Source: Lachnospiraceae bacterium (GTDB lineage: Bacteria; Bacillota; Clostridia; Lachnospirales; Lachnospiraceae). From it: a DNA stretch of 64,000 bases. Of this stretch, positions 1 through 8,970 are shown one piece after another. Position numbers and translations under genes: made by a program. The notes below the pieces were generated by a model. The model was not told where the DNA came from. It made no database searches and saw nothing but the letters and a program-made list of their open reading frames with translations. The first letter of the stretch is position 1, and each line of letters starts with the position of its first letter. The stretch spans positions 1 through 64,000 of the forward strand of contig JAFTPP010000002.1 in the NCBI GenBank assembly GCA_017463255.1. Direction: 5' to 3'.

Positions 1-305
1 ACTGCCCATTCATAGTGACCATTCCCTATAGCAGTACCCTGTGTTTCTACGTTATCAACATATACTAAATATTCAAGTTTAGTCATCCCATCATCCTCAA
101 TATTATGAACCAAAACATCTCCCGGATACAGGATAGTTCCCTCTTCTGCACGCGTTTTATGTCCACCGCCGCTCCAGCCACAAAAATGATATGTAGTACC
201 ACCCGCAGCAGCGGCAGTTATCCCGTTACCCACAAACATGCCTGTTATCAGTGCAAATACCAACAAGCCGGTCAATATGCAGTTTCTTTTTCCTTTGTTT
301 TTCAT
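1..305 (-). CDS. secreted protein, partial (runs off window start)
   Basis: The first 101 codons of a minus-strand gene whose 3' end lies outside the window. The ATG at 305-303 follows a GGAG-type ribosome site (AAGGAGAAATAC). The N-terminus has a typical Gram-positive signal peptide: basic MKNKGKR, a hydrophobic stretch over residues 9-25, and an Ala-rich cleavage region near residues 30-34. The visible mature part is Gly-rich (a WSGGGH run) followed by a beta-like segment. I do not recognise the family. It is probably an extracellular or wall-associated protein. The signal peptide is seen in the sequence; any function would be a guess. Confidence 0.6.
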   Translation of the reverse strand, partial: MKNKGKRNCILTGLLVFALITGMFVGNGITAAAAGGTTYHFCGWSGGGHKTRAEEGTILYPGDVLVHNIEDDGMTKLEYLVYVDNVETQGTAIGNGHYEWA

Positions 306-368
306 AATGTATTTCTCCTTTACACGATATTTATTACATCAAAATATTACTATAAAACAAAAATACAG

Positions 369-893
369 TCAATAAAAGAACTCATGTCCACCATGGGAAA
401 ACAAAAAGGTTAGTTCTTCATCAAACCACCGCATATTCTCGGAATCTGCCCGTTTTCTGGCTGCGAAATACAGTGCACCACAGCTGATATCTTCCCCTTC
501 TAACACTCTGTTTACTGCCTCTATGGTTTCTTCACTGACCCCTACAGTATAATACCGTCCGCTGTATGCAGGCGAAAACTGCACCGAATTTTCACTTCGC
601 TGGAAAACCATCTCTTTTACGGTGTCAGGGAAATCCTCGCTGGCTACCCGGTTCATTACCACCCCCGCCACAAGCATCTTTCCCTCTATGTCTTCTCCCC
701 CTGCTTCCGCTTCCACAATCCGTAAAAGTACCTCATAATCTTCCTCTGAAATATCATAATAAAATTCTTTTTCTATTACTTCATAGGAAATCACACGTTG
801 CCCCGATGCAACAGCCGGCATAATACCGTTTTTGTTTACTTCACAAAGCGGTGTCAAAGCCATTTCCAATGTTAACTGAAATGCAGGCTTCAT
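369..893 (-). CDS. SleB-type cell wall hydrolase (Hydrolase_2), start uncertain
   Basis: The protein carries the SleB/CwlJ (Hydrolase_2) domain over most of its length. The conserved glutamate region reads IVEAEAGGEDIEGKMLVAGV, followed by a FSPAYSGRYYTV segment and an ALYF motif. The family consists of lytic enzymes acting on peptidoglycan, best known from spore cortex germination but also found in vegetative cells. The gene overlaps the 3' end of rlmD by about 50 bases in another frame, which suggests translational coupling. No start has a good ribosome site: GTG 923, ATG 893, ATG 863 and ATG 821 are all possible, and none gives a convincing signal peptide. I chose 893. The domain call is firm; the N-terminus and export route are not. 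Confidence 0.7.
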   Translation of the reverse strand: MKPAFQLTLEMALTPLCEVNKNGIMPAVASGQRVISYEVIEKEFYYDISEEDYEVLLRIVEAEAGGEDIEGKMLVAGVVMNRVASEDFPDTVKEMVFQRSENSVQFSPAYSGRYYTVGVSEETIEAVNRVLEGEDISCGALYFAARKRADSENMRWFDEELTFLFSHGGHEFFY

Positions 894-2361
894 GAAGTTT
901 GGACAAAAGACACACCGTCTCACAGTGCGCAGTTCCAGGGAACATATCTACTGCCACAGCCCGCTCCACTTTGTATCCGTTTCCTAAGAATACCTCTAAA
1001 TCCCTTGCAAGGCTTGTTGGCTTACAGGATATATATACAATCCTGTCTACGCCGTAACGGATTATCTTTTGAAGTGCCTTAGGATGAATTCCGTCACGGG
1101 GCGGGTCCAAAATAATAAAGTCCGGCTTCTCTTCGATTTCATCCAAAGCTTTTAACACATCATTAGCAATGAATTCACAATTGGTAAGTCCGTTAAGCTC
1201 TGCATTTTTCTTAGCTGCTTCTACAGCTTCCTCTACGATTTCCACCCCAATGACTTTGCCTGCAACAGGCGCCATTAACTGGGCAATGGTTCCCGTACCG
1301 CTGTATAAGTCAAATACCACCTTGTCCTTTTTGCCATCCGGGTCAATATCCCCTAAAAACTCACGGGCAGTACTGTATAATACCTCTGCTCCCAAAGAAT
1401 TGGTCTGGAAAAAAGAAAATTCTGATATTTTAAATTTGAGTCCCAATAATTCCTCATAAAAATAATCCTTGCCATAGAGAATATTGGTTTCATCACTCTT
1501 AACCACATCCGCTACGGAATCATTTTTCGTATGAAGAATTCCTGTGATATCACCTTTTAATACGCCGTTTTCTTGTAACGCCACAAGTCCTTTCACAAAG
1601 CGTTCCAACATAGCCTTCTCATAAGAAGCATCAATCTGTGTTGAAGTCACAAGGGCTAACAGGATTTCTCCTGTTTTCACTGCTTTTCTCACTAACAGAT
1701 GACGTAAATATCCCTCATGGCGCATTCTGTGATAATGAGATAAATTCTCACCTGTAGCAGCTTTATAGCTTTCCTGCTCCTTTACAAAAAAATCACGGAC
1801 ATACTTAACAATGGCTCTATAGTCCTCATCTACAATCTGACATTCACTCACTGTCACCAGATCGTAAAAACTGCCCCGCTTATGCATACCAAGTGCTAAT
1901 GGTCCGTCCTTTACCTCATCCCCAAAAGAAAACTCCATCTTATTGCGGTAAGAAAACTGTACCGGACTCTTTTTTATTCCTTCAAAACGGTAGGTATCTG
2001 CACAATCTGATTTTTGAATCACATTCCACAAAAGCTCTTCTACTTGTTTTCCCTTAATTTCAAGTTGTTTTTCGTAAGGAACATTCTGATAAGCACATCC
2101 GCCGCACTCGCCAAAATGAGGACACTGGTTTTCAATTTCATAAGATGCGTTTTGAAGTACTTTTAAAAGTCTTCCTTCTCCAGCACCTTTCTTAACCTTT
2201 TGAATCTGTACTTCAATTTTTTGTCCCGGCAGAACGTTTTTTACCATACACTCTCTATGTACAACCGTTCCGTCCCCTAACGTTTCGTCAAAATAAATAT
2301 ATCCTTTATTTGGGAAATCATATCTTGTTACAATCCCCTCTACTACCTGTCCTTTTTTCAC
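841..2361 (-). CDS. rlmD: 23S rRNA (uracil-C5)-methyltransferase, RlmD/RumA family
   Basis: This SAM-dependent enzyme methylates C5 of a uracil in 23S rRNA. An N-terminal TRAM domain (about residues 1-60) is followed by the Fe-S cluster cysteines (CPHFGECGGC, near residues 80-89), a SAM-binding FDLYSGTGT motif near 365, a DPPRDG motif, and the catalytic YISCKP cysteine near 455 with the closing HCETVCLL. The open frame extends to a TTG at 2376, but a GGAGG lies 8 bases before the GTG at 2361, so I take GTG as the start. The last 20 residues after the family's usual end overlap the SleB gene. RlmCD-type dual specificity (U747/U1939) is possible in Firmicutes and cannot be decided here. Confidence 0.9.
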   Translation of the reverse strand: MKKGQVVEGIVTRYDFPNKGYIYFDETLGDGTVVHRECMVKNVLPGQKIEVQIQKVKKGAGEGRLLKVLQNASYEIENQCPHFGECGGCAYQNVPYEKQLEIKGKQVEELLWNVIQKSDCADTYRFEGIKKSPVQFSYRNKMEFSFGDEVKDGPLALGMHKRGSFYDLVTVSECQIVDEDYRAIVKYVRDFFVKEQESYKAATGENLSHYHRMRHEGYLRHLLVRKAVKTGEILLALVTSTQIDASYEKAMLERFVKGLVALQENGVLKGDITGILHTKNDSVADVVKSDETNILYGKDYFYEELLGLKFKISEFSFFQTNSLGAEVLYSTAREFLGDIDPDGKKDKVVFDLYSGTGTIAQLMAPVAGKVIGVEIVEEAVEAAKKNAELNGLTNCEFIANDVLKALDEIEEKPDFIILDPPRDGIHPKALQKIIRYGVDRIVYISCKPTSLARDLEVFLGNGYKVERAVAVDMFPGTAHCETVCLLSKLHEACISVNIGNGFDTAL

Positions 2362-2395
2362 GAAAGCGACCTCCAAAACTTAATCCATTTACTGC

Positions 2396-2421
2396 AAAAA
2401 GGGATGCCTAAGCATCCCTTT
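2396..2421 (-). terminator. rho-independent terminator
   Basis: The hairpin AAAGGGATGC-TTAG-GCATCCCTTT runs directly into a T-run on the minus strand. It lies just downstream of the small acidic membrane protein gene and separates it from rlmD. Confidence 0.85.
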
Positions 2422-2452
2422 ATCAATTTTCTTATAATGTATGTTCCTGCAA

Positions 2453-2764
2453 TTATTCCTCTACAGGTGCTTCTTCAGAAGCTTCTGCACATTCACATTC
2501 TTCACATTCCTCTTCTTCAAAGAAATCATCATCGAAATCTTCATCGAAATCATCTTCGAAGTCTTCTAAATAATCCGGTGTGAAATATCTGTATAAAGCA
2601 TATGCAATTCCTGCGATTGCTACGATCGCACCGATAATAGCAAATACCCATAATACTTTATGGCTTTTCTTTTCTTCAACCGGTTCTTCCTTCTTCAAAA
2701 ACTCATTTATTTTGATAGCTTTTAATATTTCATCCATTTTTTTTGATTTTTTACAATTACACAT
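2453..2764 (-). CDS. small single-pass membrane protein with acidic, Cys-containing tail
   Basis: A 103-residue protein of unknown function. The N-terminus is a MCNCKK start with a basic helix (about residues 5-30). A hydrophobic segment lies at about 37-62, followed by an extremely acidic tail of Asp/Glu/Phe repeats (DFDEDFDDDFFEEEE) with a CEECEC cluster. A strong AGGAG ribosome site precedes the ATG by 8 bases, and a terminator follows, so it is a single-gene unit. The acidic, Cys-bearing tail might bind metal or basic partners, but that is speculation. Confidence 0.75.
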   Translation of the reverse strand: MCNCKKSKKMDEILKAIKINEFLKKEEPVEEKKSHKVLWVFAIIGAIVAIAGIAYALYRYFTPDYLEDFEDDFDEDFDDDFFEEEECEECECAEASEEAPVEE

Positions 2765-2874
2765 ACCCTTGACTCCTATCTGCCCATGGGGCTTTTATTT
2801 TTGACTTGTAATATATTTTAACACTGTTTTCATAAATTTACTACAACAAAATGATAAATTATATCAAAAATACA

Positions 2875-5199
2875 TCATTCTTTGACTAACTTAGCAAATG
2901 CAGCCATCATAACCTTATTACCGTACTCGTCAAAGGTAACCGTTACCTGATAATCCCTTGGTCCCTTTTCGATTTTTAAAACAGTACCGCTTCCGTATTT
3001 TACATGTTTTACACGGTCGCCCACTTCATAATCAGGCTTATCTCCTGCCACAGGCATTCCCTTTTGAAGTCCCTGTAATCCTTGAAGTGAACCGAGTCCG
3101 CCTCCCATCCCTGTAACACGTCCTGATACATTGGCTTTGGGCATACTCTTTTTCACACCATAGTAGTCCGTAACCTTGTGATTCCCGCCGATTGCATACG
3201 GATTGCTTGCAATCTGGGTTTTGGTATAATAATCCGGTTCATAATCATCAAAACGCTGTTTTTGTTTTAAGGGCTTTTGATCCATTAACTCTTCCGGAAT
3301 TTCTTTGACAAAGCGGCTTAAAGGATTGTACTGGGTCTGACCGTGAAGCATTCTCTGTCTTGCTGCAGTAATGGTCAAATCTTCTTTTGCTCTGGTAATT
3401 GCCACATAAGCAAGTCTTCTCTCTTCTTCCAGCTCATTGGTGTCATCTGTAGAAATAGTCATATAGCTTGGAAAAATACCGTCTTCCATTCCTGCAAGGT
3501 ACACGTTTTTAAACTCAAGTCCTTTTGCGGCATGAATGGTCATAAGAAGCACTCTCTTATCTTCTTCACTTACCTGATCAATATCGGCAACCAAAGCCAC
3601 TTCCTCTAAGAACTCACTTAAAAGCGGGTCATCATGCGTATCCTCATAAGCTACCACTTTGTTAATGAATTCTTCAATATTTTCTACACGGTCTTTTGCT
3701 TCCATGTCGTCATCGGCTTGCAAATTCTCGATATATTCTGTTTTTTCCAAGATATCAGCAACCAATTCACGAAGACTTAGGATTCCAACCTTACTTCGAA
3801 ACATCTGAATCAGATTCACAAACGGCTCTAATTTCACTGCACTACGTCCCAATTCGTATTTTAACTCATTACTGCATAGTGCATCATAAAAGCTGATCCC
3901 TTGTTCATCAGCAAAAGTCTGAACCTTCACAATGGTGGTAGCACCAATTCCTCTTTTGGGAACATTGATAATTCTTTTAACTGCCATATCATCTTTGGCA
4001 TTATCAATGGTCTTTAAATATGCTAAAAGGTCTTTGATTTCACGTCTGGAATAGAAGTTTACCCCACCTACCACATTGTATGGGATTCCTTCCACTACAA
4101 AACGTTCTTCTAAAAGTCTTGACTGGGCATTGGTACGGTACAAAATAGCAGTGTCGCCGTATGTATTCCTATCTTCTCTTGCTTTTTTACGGATATCCGA
4201 TGCAATAAACTCGGCTTCCTCATAAGCTGTATCAAACTGCTTAAAATGAATGGGATTTCCGGGTTCTTTCTTCGTCCACAAAGCTTTTGCTTTACGTCCC
4301 TTATTATTCTTAATCACCGCATTGGCCGCATCAAGTACATTGCCGCAAGAACGGTAATTCTGTTCAAGCTTAATCACCGTAGCTTCCGGATACACCTGCT
4401 CAAAATCTAAAATATTGCGGATATTCGCCCCTCTAAACTTATAGATGGACTGGTCATCATCACCAACCACACACAAATTCCTATATTTCATAGCTAAAAG
4501 ACGGATTAACTCAAATTGTGCCGTATTGGTATCCTGATACTCATCCACCATAATGTATTTAAAGCGGTTCTGATACTGCTCTAACACTTCCGGACAACAT
4601 TTAAACAATTCCACCGTTTTTACAATAATATCGTCAAAATCAAGGGCATTGTTCTTTCTTAATGTATCCTGATATTCATAATACACCTGGATGTATTTCT
4701 TTTTACCATAATCACCCATGTTGCGCATCTCGTACTCTTCCGGAGAAATCAATTCATCCTTGGCAGAAGAAATGGCGCTCATTAAGGAACGCTCCTTAAT
4801 CATCTTGGTATCAATCTGCAGTTTCTTGCAGATTTCCTTAATCACAGACTTCTGGTCGTCCGTATCGTAAATGGTAAAATTCGTATCGTAGCCAAGTCGG
4901 TCAATATATCTTCTTAAAATACGCACACAGGTGGCATGGAAAGTAGCAACCCAGATACTGTCAGCACCATATCCCACAATATCATCCACACGTTCCCGCA
5001 TCTCGCCTGCTGCCTTATTGGTAAAGGTAATCGCCAAAATATTATACGGATTTACGCCTTCTTCATGGATTAAATATGCAATTCTGTGTACAAGTACTCT
5101 GGTCTTACCGCTTCCTGCACCTGCAAGCAAAAGTACCGGTCCGTTTGTTGTAAACACACCTTTTTGTTGCTGTTCATTCAATGAATCATAAATCCCCAT
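2875..5199 (-). CDS. pcrA: ATP-dependent DNA helicase PcrA (UvrD/Rep family, SF1A)
   Basis: A 774-residue 3'-5' DNA helicase for replication restart, repair and plasmid rolling-circle replication. The SF1 motifs appear in order: Walker A AGAGSGKTRVL near 27-37, AITFTNKAAGEMRER (Ia), DEYQDTN (II), GDDDQSIYKFRGA (III), QNYRS (IV), VLLMTIHAAKGLEFKNV (V) and AYVAITRAKEDL (VI). The length and the C-terminal Tudor-like region (DYEVGDRVKHVKYGSGTV) match Gram-positive PcrA rather than E. coli Rep. The ATG has a good AAGGAAGG ribosome site. No ligA is visible beside it in this window, although pcrA-ligA is a common pairing elsewhere. Confidence 0.95.
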   Translation of the reverse strand: MGIYDSLNEQQQKGVFTTNGPVLLLAGAGSGKTRVLVHRIAYLIHEEGVNPYNILAITFTNKAAGEMRERVDDIVGYGADSIWVATFHATCVRILRRYIDRLGYDTNFTIYDTDDQKSVIKEICKKLQIDTKMIKERSLMSAISSAKDELISPEEYEMRNMGDYGKKKYIQVYYEYQDTLRKNNALDFDDIIVKTVELFKCCPEVLEQYQNRFKYIMVDEYQDTNTAQFELIRLLAMKYRNLCVVGDDDQSIYKFRGANIRNILDFEQVYPEATVIKLEQNYRSCGNVLDAANAVIKNNKGRKAKALWTKKEPGNPIHFKQFDTAYEEAEFIASDIRKKAREDRNTYGDTAILYRTNAQSRLLEERFVVEGIPYNVVGGVNFYSRREIKDLLAYLKTIDNAKDDMAVKRIINVPKRGIGATTIVKVQTFADEQGISFYDALCSNELKYELGRSAVKLEPFVNLIQMFRSKVGILSLRELVADILEKTEYIENLQADDDMEAKDRVENIEEFINKVVAYEDTHDDPLLSEFLEEVALVADIDQVSEEDKRVLLMTIHAAKGLEFKNVYLAGMEDGIFPSYMTISTDDTNELEEERRLAYVAITRAKEDLTITAARQRMLHGQTQYNPLSRFVKEIPEELMDQKPLKQKQRFDDYEPDYYTKTQIASNPYAIGGNHKVTDYYGVKKSMPKANVSGRVTGMGGGLGSLQGLQGLQKGMPVAGDKPDYEVGDRVKHVKYGSGTVLKIEKGPRDYQVTVTFDEYGNKVMMAAFAKLVKE

Positions 5200-5214
5200 A
5201 ATTGTTTTCCTTCC

Positions 5215-6060
5215 TTACAACACCGCTATCACTATTCCGCTTACGATGATGCCTGCACATAATAACTTATAGCCTATATTCTTCTCTTTAAATATAAACT
5301 TTCCTGCAAGAATTGTCACCACACAACCTGACTGTTTAATCAAAGTCATAATGGTTACTTTGCTCGCCGGGTCTGCATTGGCCACAAACAAAGCCCTGTC
5401 TGCTAACACAAATAATAAGCTTAGAACATAAATCCAATAATTTTTCAAAAGACTCTTCACGCGAAGCTTTGTTCTTGTAAAAAGAACATATAACAGATAA
5501 TAGCTTACCAAAAAGAGCATGTACCAGAATTGCAACTGGCTGCTTGTTACCTCTTTCATCAATATCTTATCCATTAACCCGCTGACTGCATTCAGTATAC
5601 AGGAAGTAAAGGCCAATATAACGTACTTAGTAGCTATTACTTCTTCTTTCCCACTACTTTTTTTACGGACCTTTAACAGCAGTAGTCCCAGTAATACAAG
5701 TACCAGACCTACTGACTGAAAAAGTCCCATGGTTTCTTTTAATACGAATACACCCAGTAAGGTTGCAAACAATACTCTGGATAAATCTAAAATCCCATAG
5801 AAACTGATGGGAAGATGTTTGATTGCCCTGAAACTGCAAATCCATGCAACAAAAATAACAAAAGATTTGAATGCAATCCAAAATCCCTGTTCTAAGGTAA
5901 TGCCACCTGCATTAAGTGCATCCGGCAACACCATTACAAAAGATATAAAGGTGTAAAACACCAACACTTCGATAACCGAATTTTTCTCTATACTTTTCTT
6001 TTTTACGATTTCACGAACACCCTTGGCTACACCGTAAAAAAGAACCAATAATATCCACAT
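5215..6060 (-). CDS. EamA/DMT-superfamily permease
   Basis: A membrane protein of about 281 residues with roughly ten hydrophobic helices in two repeats, matching the EamA/DMT drug-metabolite transporter fold. It sits 15 bases upstream of the pcrA start, so both probably share a transcript. The frame opens at ATG 6075, but the only ribosome-like site (AGGATGG) overlaps that codon and is well spaced for the ATG at 6060, so 6060 is preferred. The substrate cannot be told from sequence. Family members export amino acids, nucleosides or other small metabolites. Confidence 0.8.
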   Translation of the reverse strand: MWILLVLFYGVAKGVREIVKKKSIEKNSVIEVLVFYTFISFVMVLPDALNAGGITLEQGFWIAFKSFVIFVAWICSFRAIKHLPISFYGILDLSRVLFATLLGVFVLKETMGLFQSVGLVLVLLGLLLLKVRKKSSGKEEVIATKYVILAFTSCILNAVSGLMDKILMKEVTSSQLQFWYMLFLVSYYLLYVLFTRTKLRVKSLLKNYWIYVLSLLFVLADRALFVANADPASKVTIMTLIKQSGCVVTILAGKFIFKEKNIGYKLLCAGIIVSGIVIAVL

Positions 6061-6159
6061 TTGCTTTTGTACCATCCTATAAAATTACTGAACGAGTATA
6101 GCATAAACCCTTGTGCGATTCAAGAGTGCAGACATCACGATAAACATTCTGTGTTCACA

Positions 6160-7167
6160 CTACTTTACAGACTCTGTAGCATACTCCGTAGTAACTAATT
6201 TTTCATAAGGTACTCTTTTTTCTAACTCACCTGAATCTTCCAAAATATCCTGTAATAAAGTAAACGCACTTTCCTCAAAAATCAAATTTTCTTTCCATGT
6301 GTCCTGATTCTTATAACGTTCTACAATGGTTTCAATGGTACTTACGTCCGTTCCTTCAAACTGTGGAAGAATGATTTGGGCAATTTCCTGTGGTGTATGG
6401 GAATTCACGTAATCCATGCCCTTTTGCAATGCATTGGTAAAGCCCTGAATGACGTCAGGATGTTTTTCAATATAAGAATTAAGAGCACAGAATGCCGTAT
6501 AAGGAACAAATCCAGAGGCTTCACCCAATGAAGCTACAATAAATCCCTGACCCTGTTCTTCTAATAAAGTGGCATGTGGCTCGAACTCAACAGTAAATTC
6601 TCCCTGACCTCCGGCAAAGGCAGCCGCCGTAGAACCAAAATCAATACTCTGGTCAATGTTTAAATCAGCCTTAGGGTCAATTCCGTTCTGTCTTAAAATA
6701 TATTCAAAAACCATTTCCGGCATGCCGCCTGCCCTGCCGCCAAGTACATCGGCTCCCTGTAAATCGGACCATTCAAATCCGGGCATTTCTGTCCTTGCCA
6801 CTAAGAAGTTACCTGCACGTTGCGTCAACTGTGCAAAGTTAACGGCATAATCCTTTGCCCCGTTTAGATAAGTATAAATGGATGCTTCCGAACCCATAAA
6901 TCCCACTTCAGCCTCTCCTGACAATAAAGCAGTCATAGTCTTATCTGCTCCATAACCTGTTACTAAGGTAAGGTCGATGCCCTCTTCTTCAAAATACCCC
7001 TCCTCAATTGCTACATACATAGGGGCATAAAAAATAGAATGCGCCACTTCATTTAACGTTACCTTAGTAAGACCGTTATCTGTTTCTTCTTTGCCACAGC
7101 CCACAAAAGCAGAAATTGCCATAAGGGCTGTCAGTAAAAGTGATACCACTTTTTTACTTTTTTTCAT
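6160..7167 (-). CDS. ABC transporter substrate-binding lipoprotein, NMT1/SsuA-like
   Basis: A periplasmic-binding-protein-type lipoprotein of about 335 residues. MKKSKK is followed by a hydrophobic signal and a lipobox ending at Cys24 (AFVGC). The core resembles the NMT1/THI5/SsuA group, with a 'YVAIEEGYFEEEGIDL' motif and a 'LLSGEAEVGFMGSEA' loop, as in binding proteins for thiamine precursors, sulfonates, nitrate or riboflavin. The start is the ATG at 7167 behind GAGGAG; the longer frame has no ribosome site. No permease or ATPase gene is adjacent, so this is an orphan binding protein in this window. The substrate is unknown, and I see no riboswitch upstream in the 97 bases shared with the divergent HAD gene. 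Confidence 0.8.
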   Translation of the reverse strand: MKKSKKVVSLLLTALMAISAFVGCGKEETDNGLTKVTLNEVAHSIFYAPMYVAIEEGYFEEEGIDLTLVTGYGADKTMTALLSGEAEVGFMGSEASIYTYLNGAKDYAVNFAQLTQRAGNFLVARTEMPGFEWSDLQGADVLGGRAGGMPEMVFEYILRQNGIDPKADLNIDQSIDFGSTAAAFAGGQGEFTVEFEPHATLLEEQGQGFIVASLGEASGFVPYTAFCALNSYIEKHPDVIQGFTNALQKGMDYVNSHTPQEIAQIILPQFEGTDVSTIETIVERYKNQDTWKENLIFEESAFTLLQDILEDSGELEKRVPYEKLVTTEYATESVK

Positions 7168-7264
7168 TTTCAGTTGTTTCTCCTCAAAAATACGAATATA
7201 ATTTATGATATGCCAAATGGAATATGGCGTTCCCAACCATGAACGCTTAAAAAGGAGAACGATA

Positions 7265-8011
7265 TTGTATCAGAATTATATCTTTGATTTATACGGAACC
7301 CTTGTGGACATCCGCACCAACGAATCCCTGCCCTCTCTATGGAAACACATGGCAGGTATCTATACCGCTTTGGGGGCCGCTTATACTCCCAAAGAGCTTA
7401 AAAATACCTATAAAGTGTTGGTAAAAAAAGAAACCGGACTTGTGTGCATGCAATATGCCGATTTTCCGGAGCCTGAAATCAGAAATGTATTTAAAGCTTT
7501 ATTCACCCAAAAAGGAATCACTCCTACTGATACTTTGATTGAATACGCAGCAATCACCTTTCGCGTTCTTTCCCGAAAATATATCTGCTGCTATCCCGGA
7601 ATTATTGAAATGCTTACTGTCATAAAAGAAAAAGGCAAAAAAATATATTTATTAAGCAATGCCCAGGCTGCTTTTACAATGCCTGAGCTTCATGAAACAG
7701 GACTCTATCCTTTCTTTGACGGAATCCTTATTTCCTCTGATGCCCATGTAGCCAAACCAAATCCGGCATTTATGGAGCAATTATTGGAACAATATCATTT
7801 GCAGATAAGTGAATCGATTATGGTGGGAAATGACCGCACAAGCGACATTACCATTGCTAACCTTGTTGGGATGGATAGTCTCTATATTCACAGCAATATA
7901 AGCCCCGCTTATCCCCCGGATAATCCGGAGGATATCCCGCCCTTACAAAAGGCAACCTATGAAGTATTGGATGGTAATATTAAGGACATGACTGATATCC
8001 TGTTAAAATAG
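7265..8011 (+). CDS. HAD-superfamily hydrolase (subfamily IA phosphatase)
   Basis: A 248-residue HAD phosphatase. Motif I is FDLYGTLVD near residues 6-14, motif II LLSNAQ near 130, the conserved Lys in AKPNP near 165, and motif III MVGNDRTSDI near 190. The helical cap insert between motifs I and II fits subfamily IA (phosphoglycolate phosphatase/YjjG-like). A GGAG 7 bases upstream points to a TTG start at 7265; the frame before that lacks a site. It is transcribed divergently from the binding-protein gene. The substrate is unknown; pyrimidine nucleotides or phosphoglycolate are typical of the family. Confidence 0.85.
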   Translation: MYQNYIFDLYGTLVDIRTNESLPSLWKHMAGIYTALGAAYTPKELKNTYKVLVKKETGLVCMQYADFPEPEIRNVFKALFTQKGITPTDTLIEYAAITFRVLSRKYICCYPGIIEMLTVIKEKGKKIYLLSNAQAAFTMPELHETGLYPFFDGILISSDAHVAKPNPAFMEQLLEQYHLQISESIMVGNDRTSDITIANLVGMDSLYIHSNISPAYPPDNPEDIPPLQKATYEVLDGNIKDMTDILLK

Positions 8012-8018
8012 CAAAAAA

Positions 8019-8053
8019 GGAAAGTATGTTTTTTCATACTTTCCTTTTATTTT
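8019..8053. terminator. bidirectional terminator
   Basis: The perfect stem GGAAAGTATG / CATACTTTCC with a T6 loop is flanked by an A-run on the left and a T-run on the right. It can end both the plus-strand HAD gene and the convergent DUF1836 gene. Confidence 0.9.
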
Positions 8054-8060
8054 ATCCGTC

Positions 8061-8774
8061 TTATTTTTTAGCTTTTGCTGACGTTTCCGCCTTTGCAGTC
8101 TGTTTCTGCGCTGCCTGCTTTTGTGCAGCAGCCTTATTCTGAGAAGCCTTTTTCTCTGCCTTTTTAGCCTCTGCCTTTACGGCATCCTCTCTGATACCGT
8201 CAATTATCTTCTCAATCAAAAGTCTCTTTACATACACATCATAACCAAGCATGCAGATAAAAGCAAACTTCTGCAGAAAATCCTTAGAATCCTTCGGTGC
8301 ATCTGCAAACATGTTCTCTGATATTCCGTACTTGGAAATAACATCCTGCTTTAAGTTCTCCACTTCCGCTTCTTCCATTGAGAATACTTCCGTATAGATT
8401 GCTTCTAAATCAAAGTCTTTATCCGTATCAAAATATTTTTCAGTTAAAGGTTTTAACAAAGTATCAATATCATTGATGCTTAATATCCCCTTAAAATAGT
8501 AAATAAAAATCAACACAAGAATATGTTCTTTCGAATACTTCTTCTTTACCGGAGGCGGTAACAGATTATTCTTAGCATAATTGTTAATCATAGTCTTGGT
8601 TAATATCTTATCTTCATTAGGATCTCTGGTACTCTTTCTCAAACGCTTGTCCATAAAAGTAGTAACCTGATCCATATATAAATCAATATTAGGAATATCC
8701 TCTGCGTTAATATGCTCTATACGGTCAAAACTTGCCAATATACTCTTGAGTAAATTATTATTATCGATTGTCAT
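8061..8774 (-). CDS. DUF1836 domain protein (MerR-like HTH)
   Basis: A 237-residue cytosolic protein. The segment from about residue 55 to 175 matches DUF1836: it holds an HTH-like TKTMINNYAKNNLLPPPVKK motif followed by KEHILVLIFIYYFKGILSI, typical of this family of putative MerR-like regulators in Firmicutes. The last 35 residues are a low-complexity Ala/Lys/Gln tail, unusual compared with the compact family core and perhaps a nucleic-acid-binding extension. No target gene is obvious; the gene is monocistronic with a terminator right after the stop. Confidence 0.8.
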   Translation of the reverse strand: MTIDNNNLLKSILASFDRIEHINAEDIPNIDLYMDQVTTFMDKRLRKSTRDPNEDKILTKTMINNYAKNNLLPPPVKKKYSKEHILVLIFIYYFKGILSINDIDTLLKPLTEKYFDTDKDFDLEAIYTEVFSMEEAEVENLKQDVISKYGISENMFADAPKDSKDFLQKFAFICMLGYDVYVKRLLIEKIIDGIREDAVKAEAKKAEKKASQNKAAAQKQAAQKQTAKAETSAKAKK

Positions 8775-8887
8775 GTCTTCCCCTATCTAAACTGTCATCC
8801 TGTACAATTTGAGTCATGCCTATATTATATAGTATTGAAAACTACATAGCAAGCACAAGTTGGTTTTATTTTTGTATGATTTTATTA

Positions 8888-8916
8888 TTTACTTTACCAA
8901 TTTATTGTGTTAAAAT
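8888..8916 (+). promoter_or_regulatory. sigma-A-type promoter of the YerC gene
   Basis: TTTACT and TAAAAT are separated by exactly 17 bases, about 55 bases before the YerC start codon. This is a sequence-based prediction only. Confidence 0.5.
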
Positions 8917-8970
8917 TTTCTTACGTTAAAGAGTAAAAATATTATTGTATATAAACGAAAGGGATTCTTT

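Noticed and set aside
105..413. Plus-strand ORF over the secreted protein gene start
   Set aside because: It lies antisense to a gene with SD and signal peptide; Cys/Tyr-rich composition without coding features.
841..923. Frameshift joining rlmD and the SleB gene
   Set aside because: Each reading frame keeps its own complete family motifs, and the two protein families are not known as a fusion; overlap is the simpler reading.
3343..3896. Plus-strand frames opposite pcrA
   Set aside because: Antisense shadows of a conserved helicase; no ribosome site or domain.
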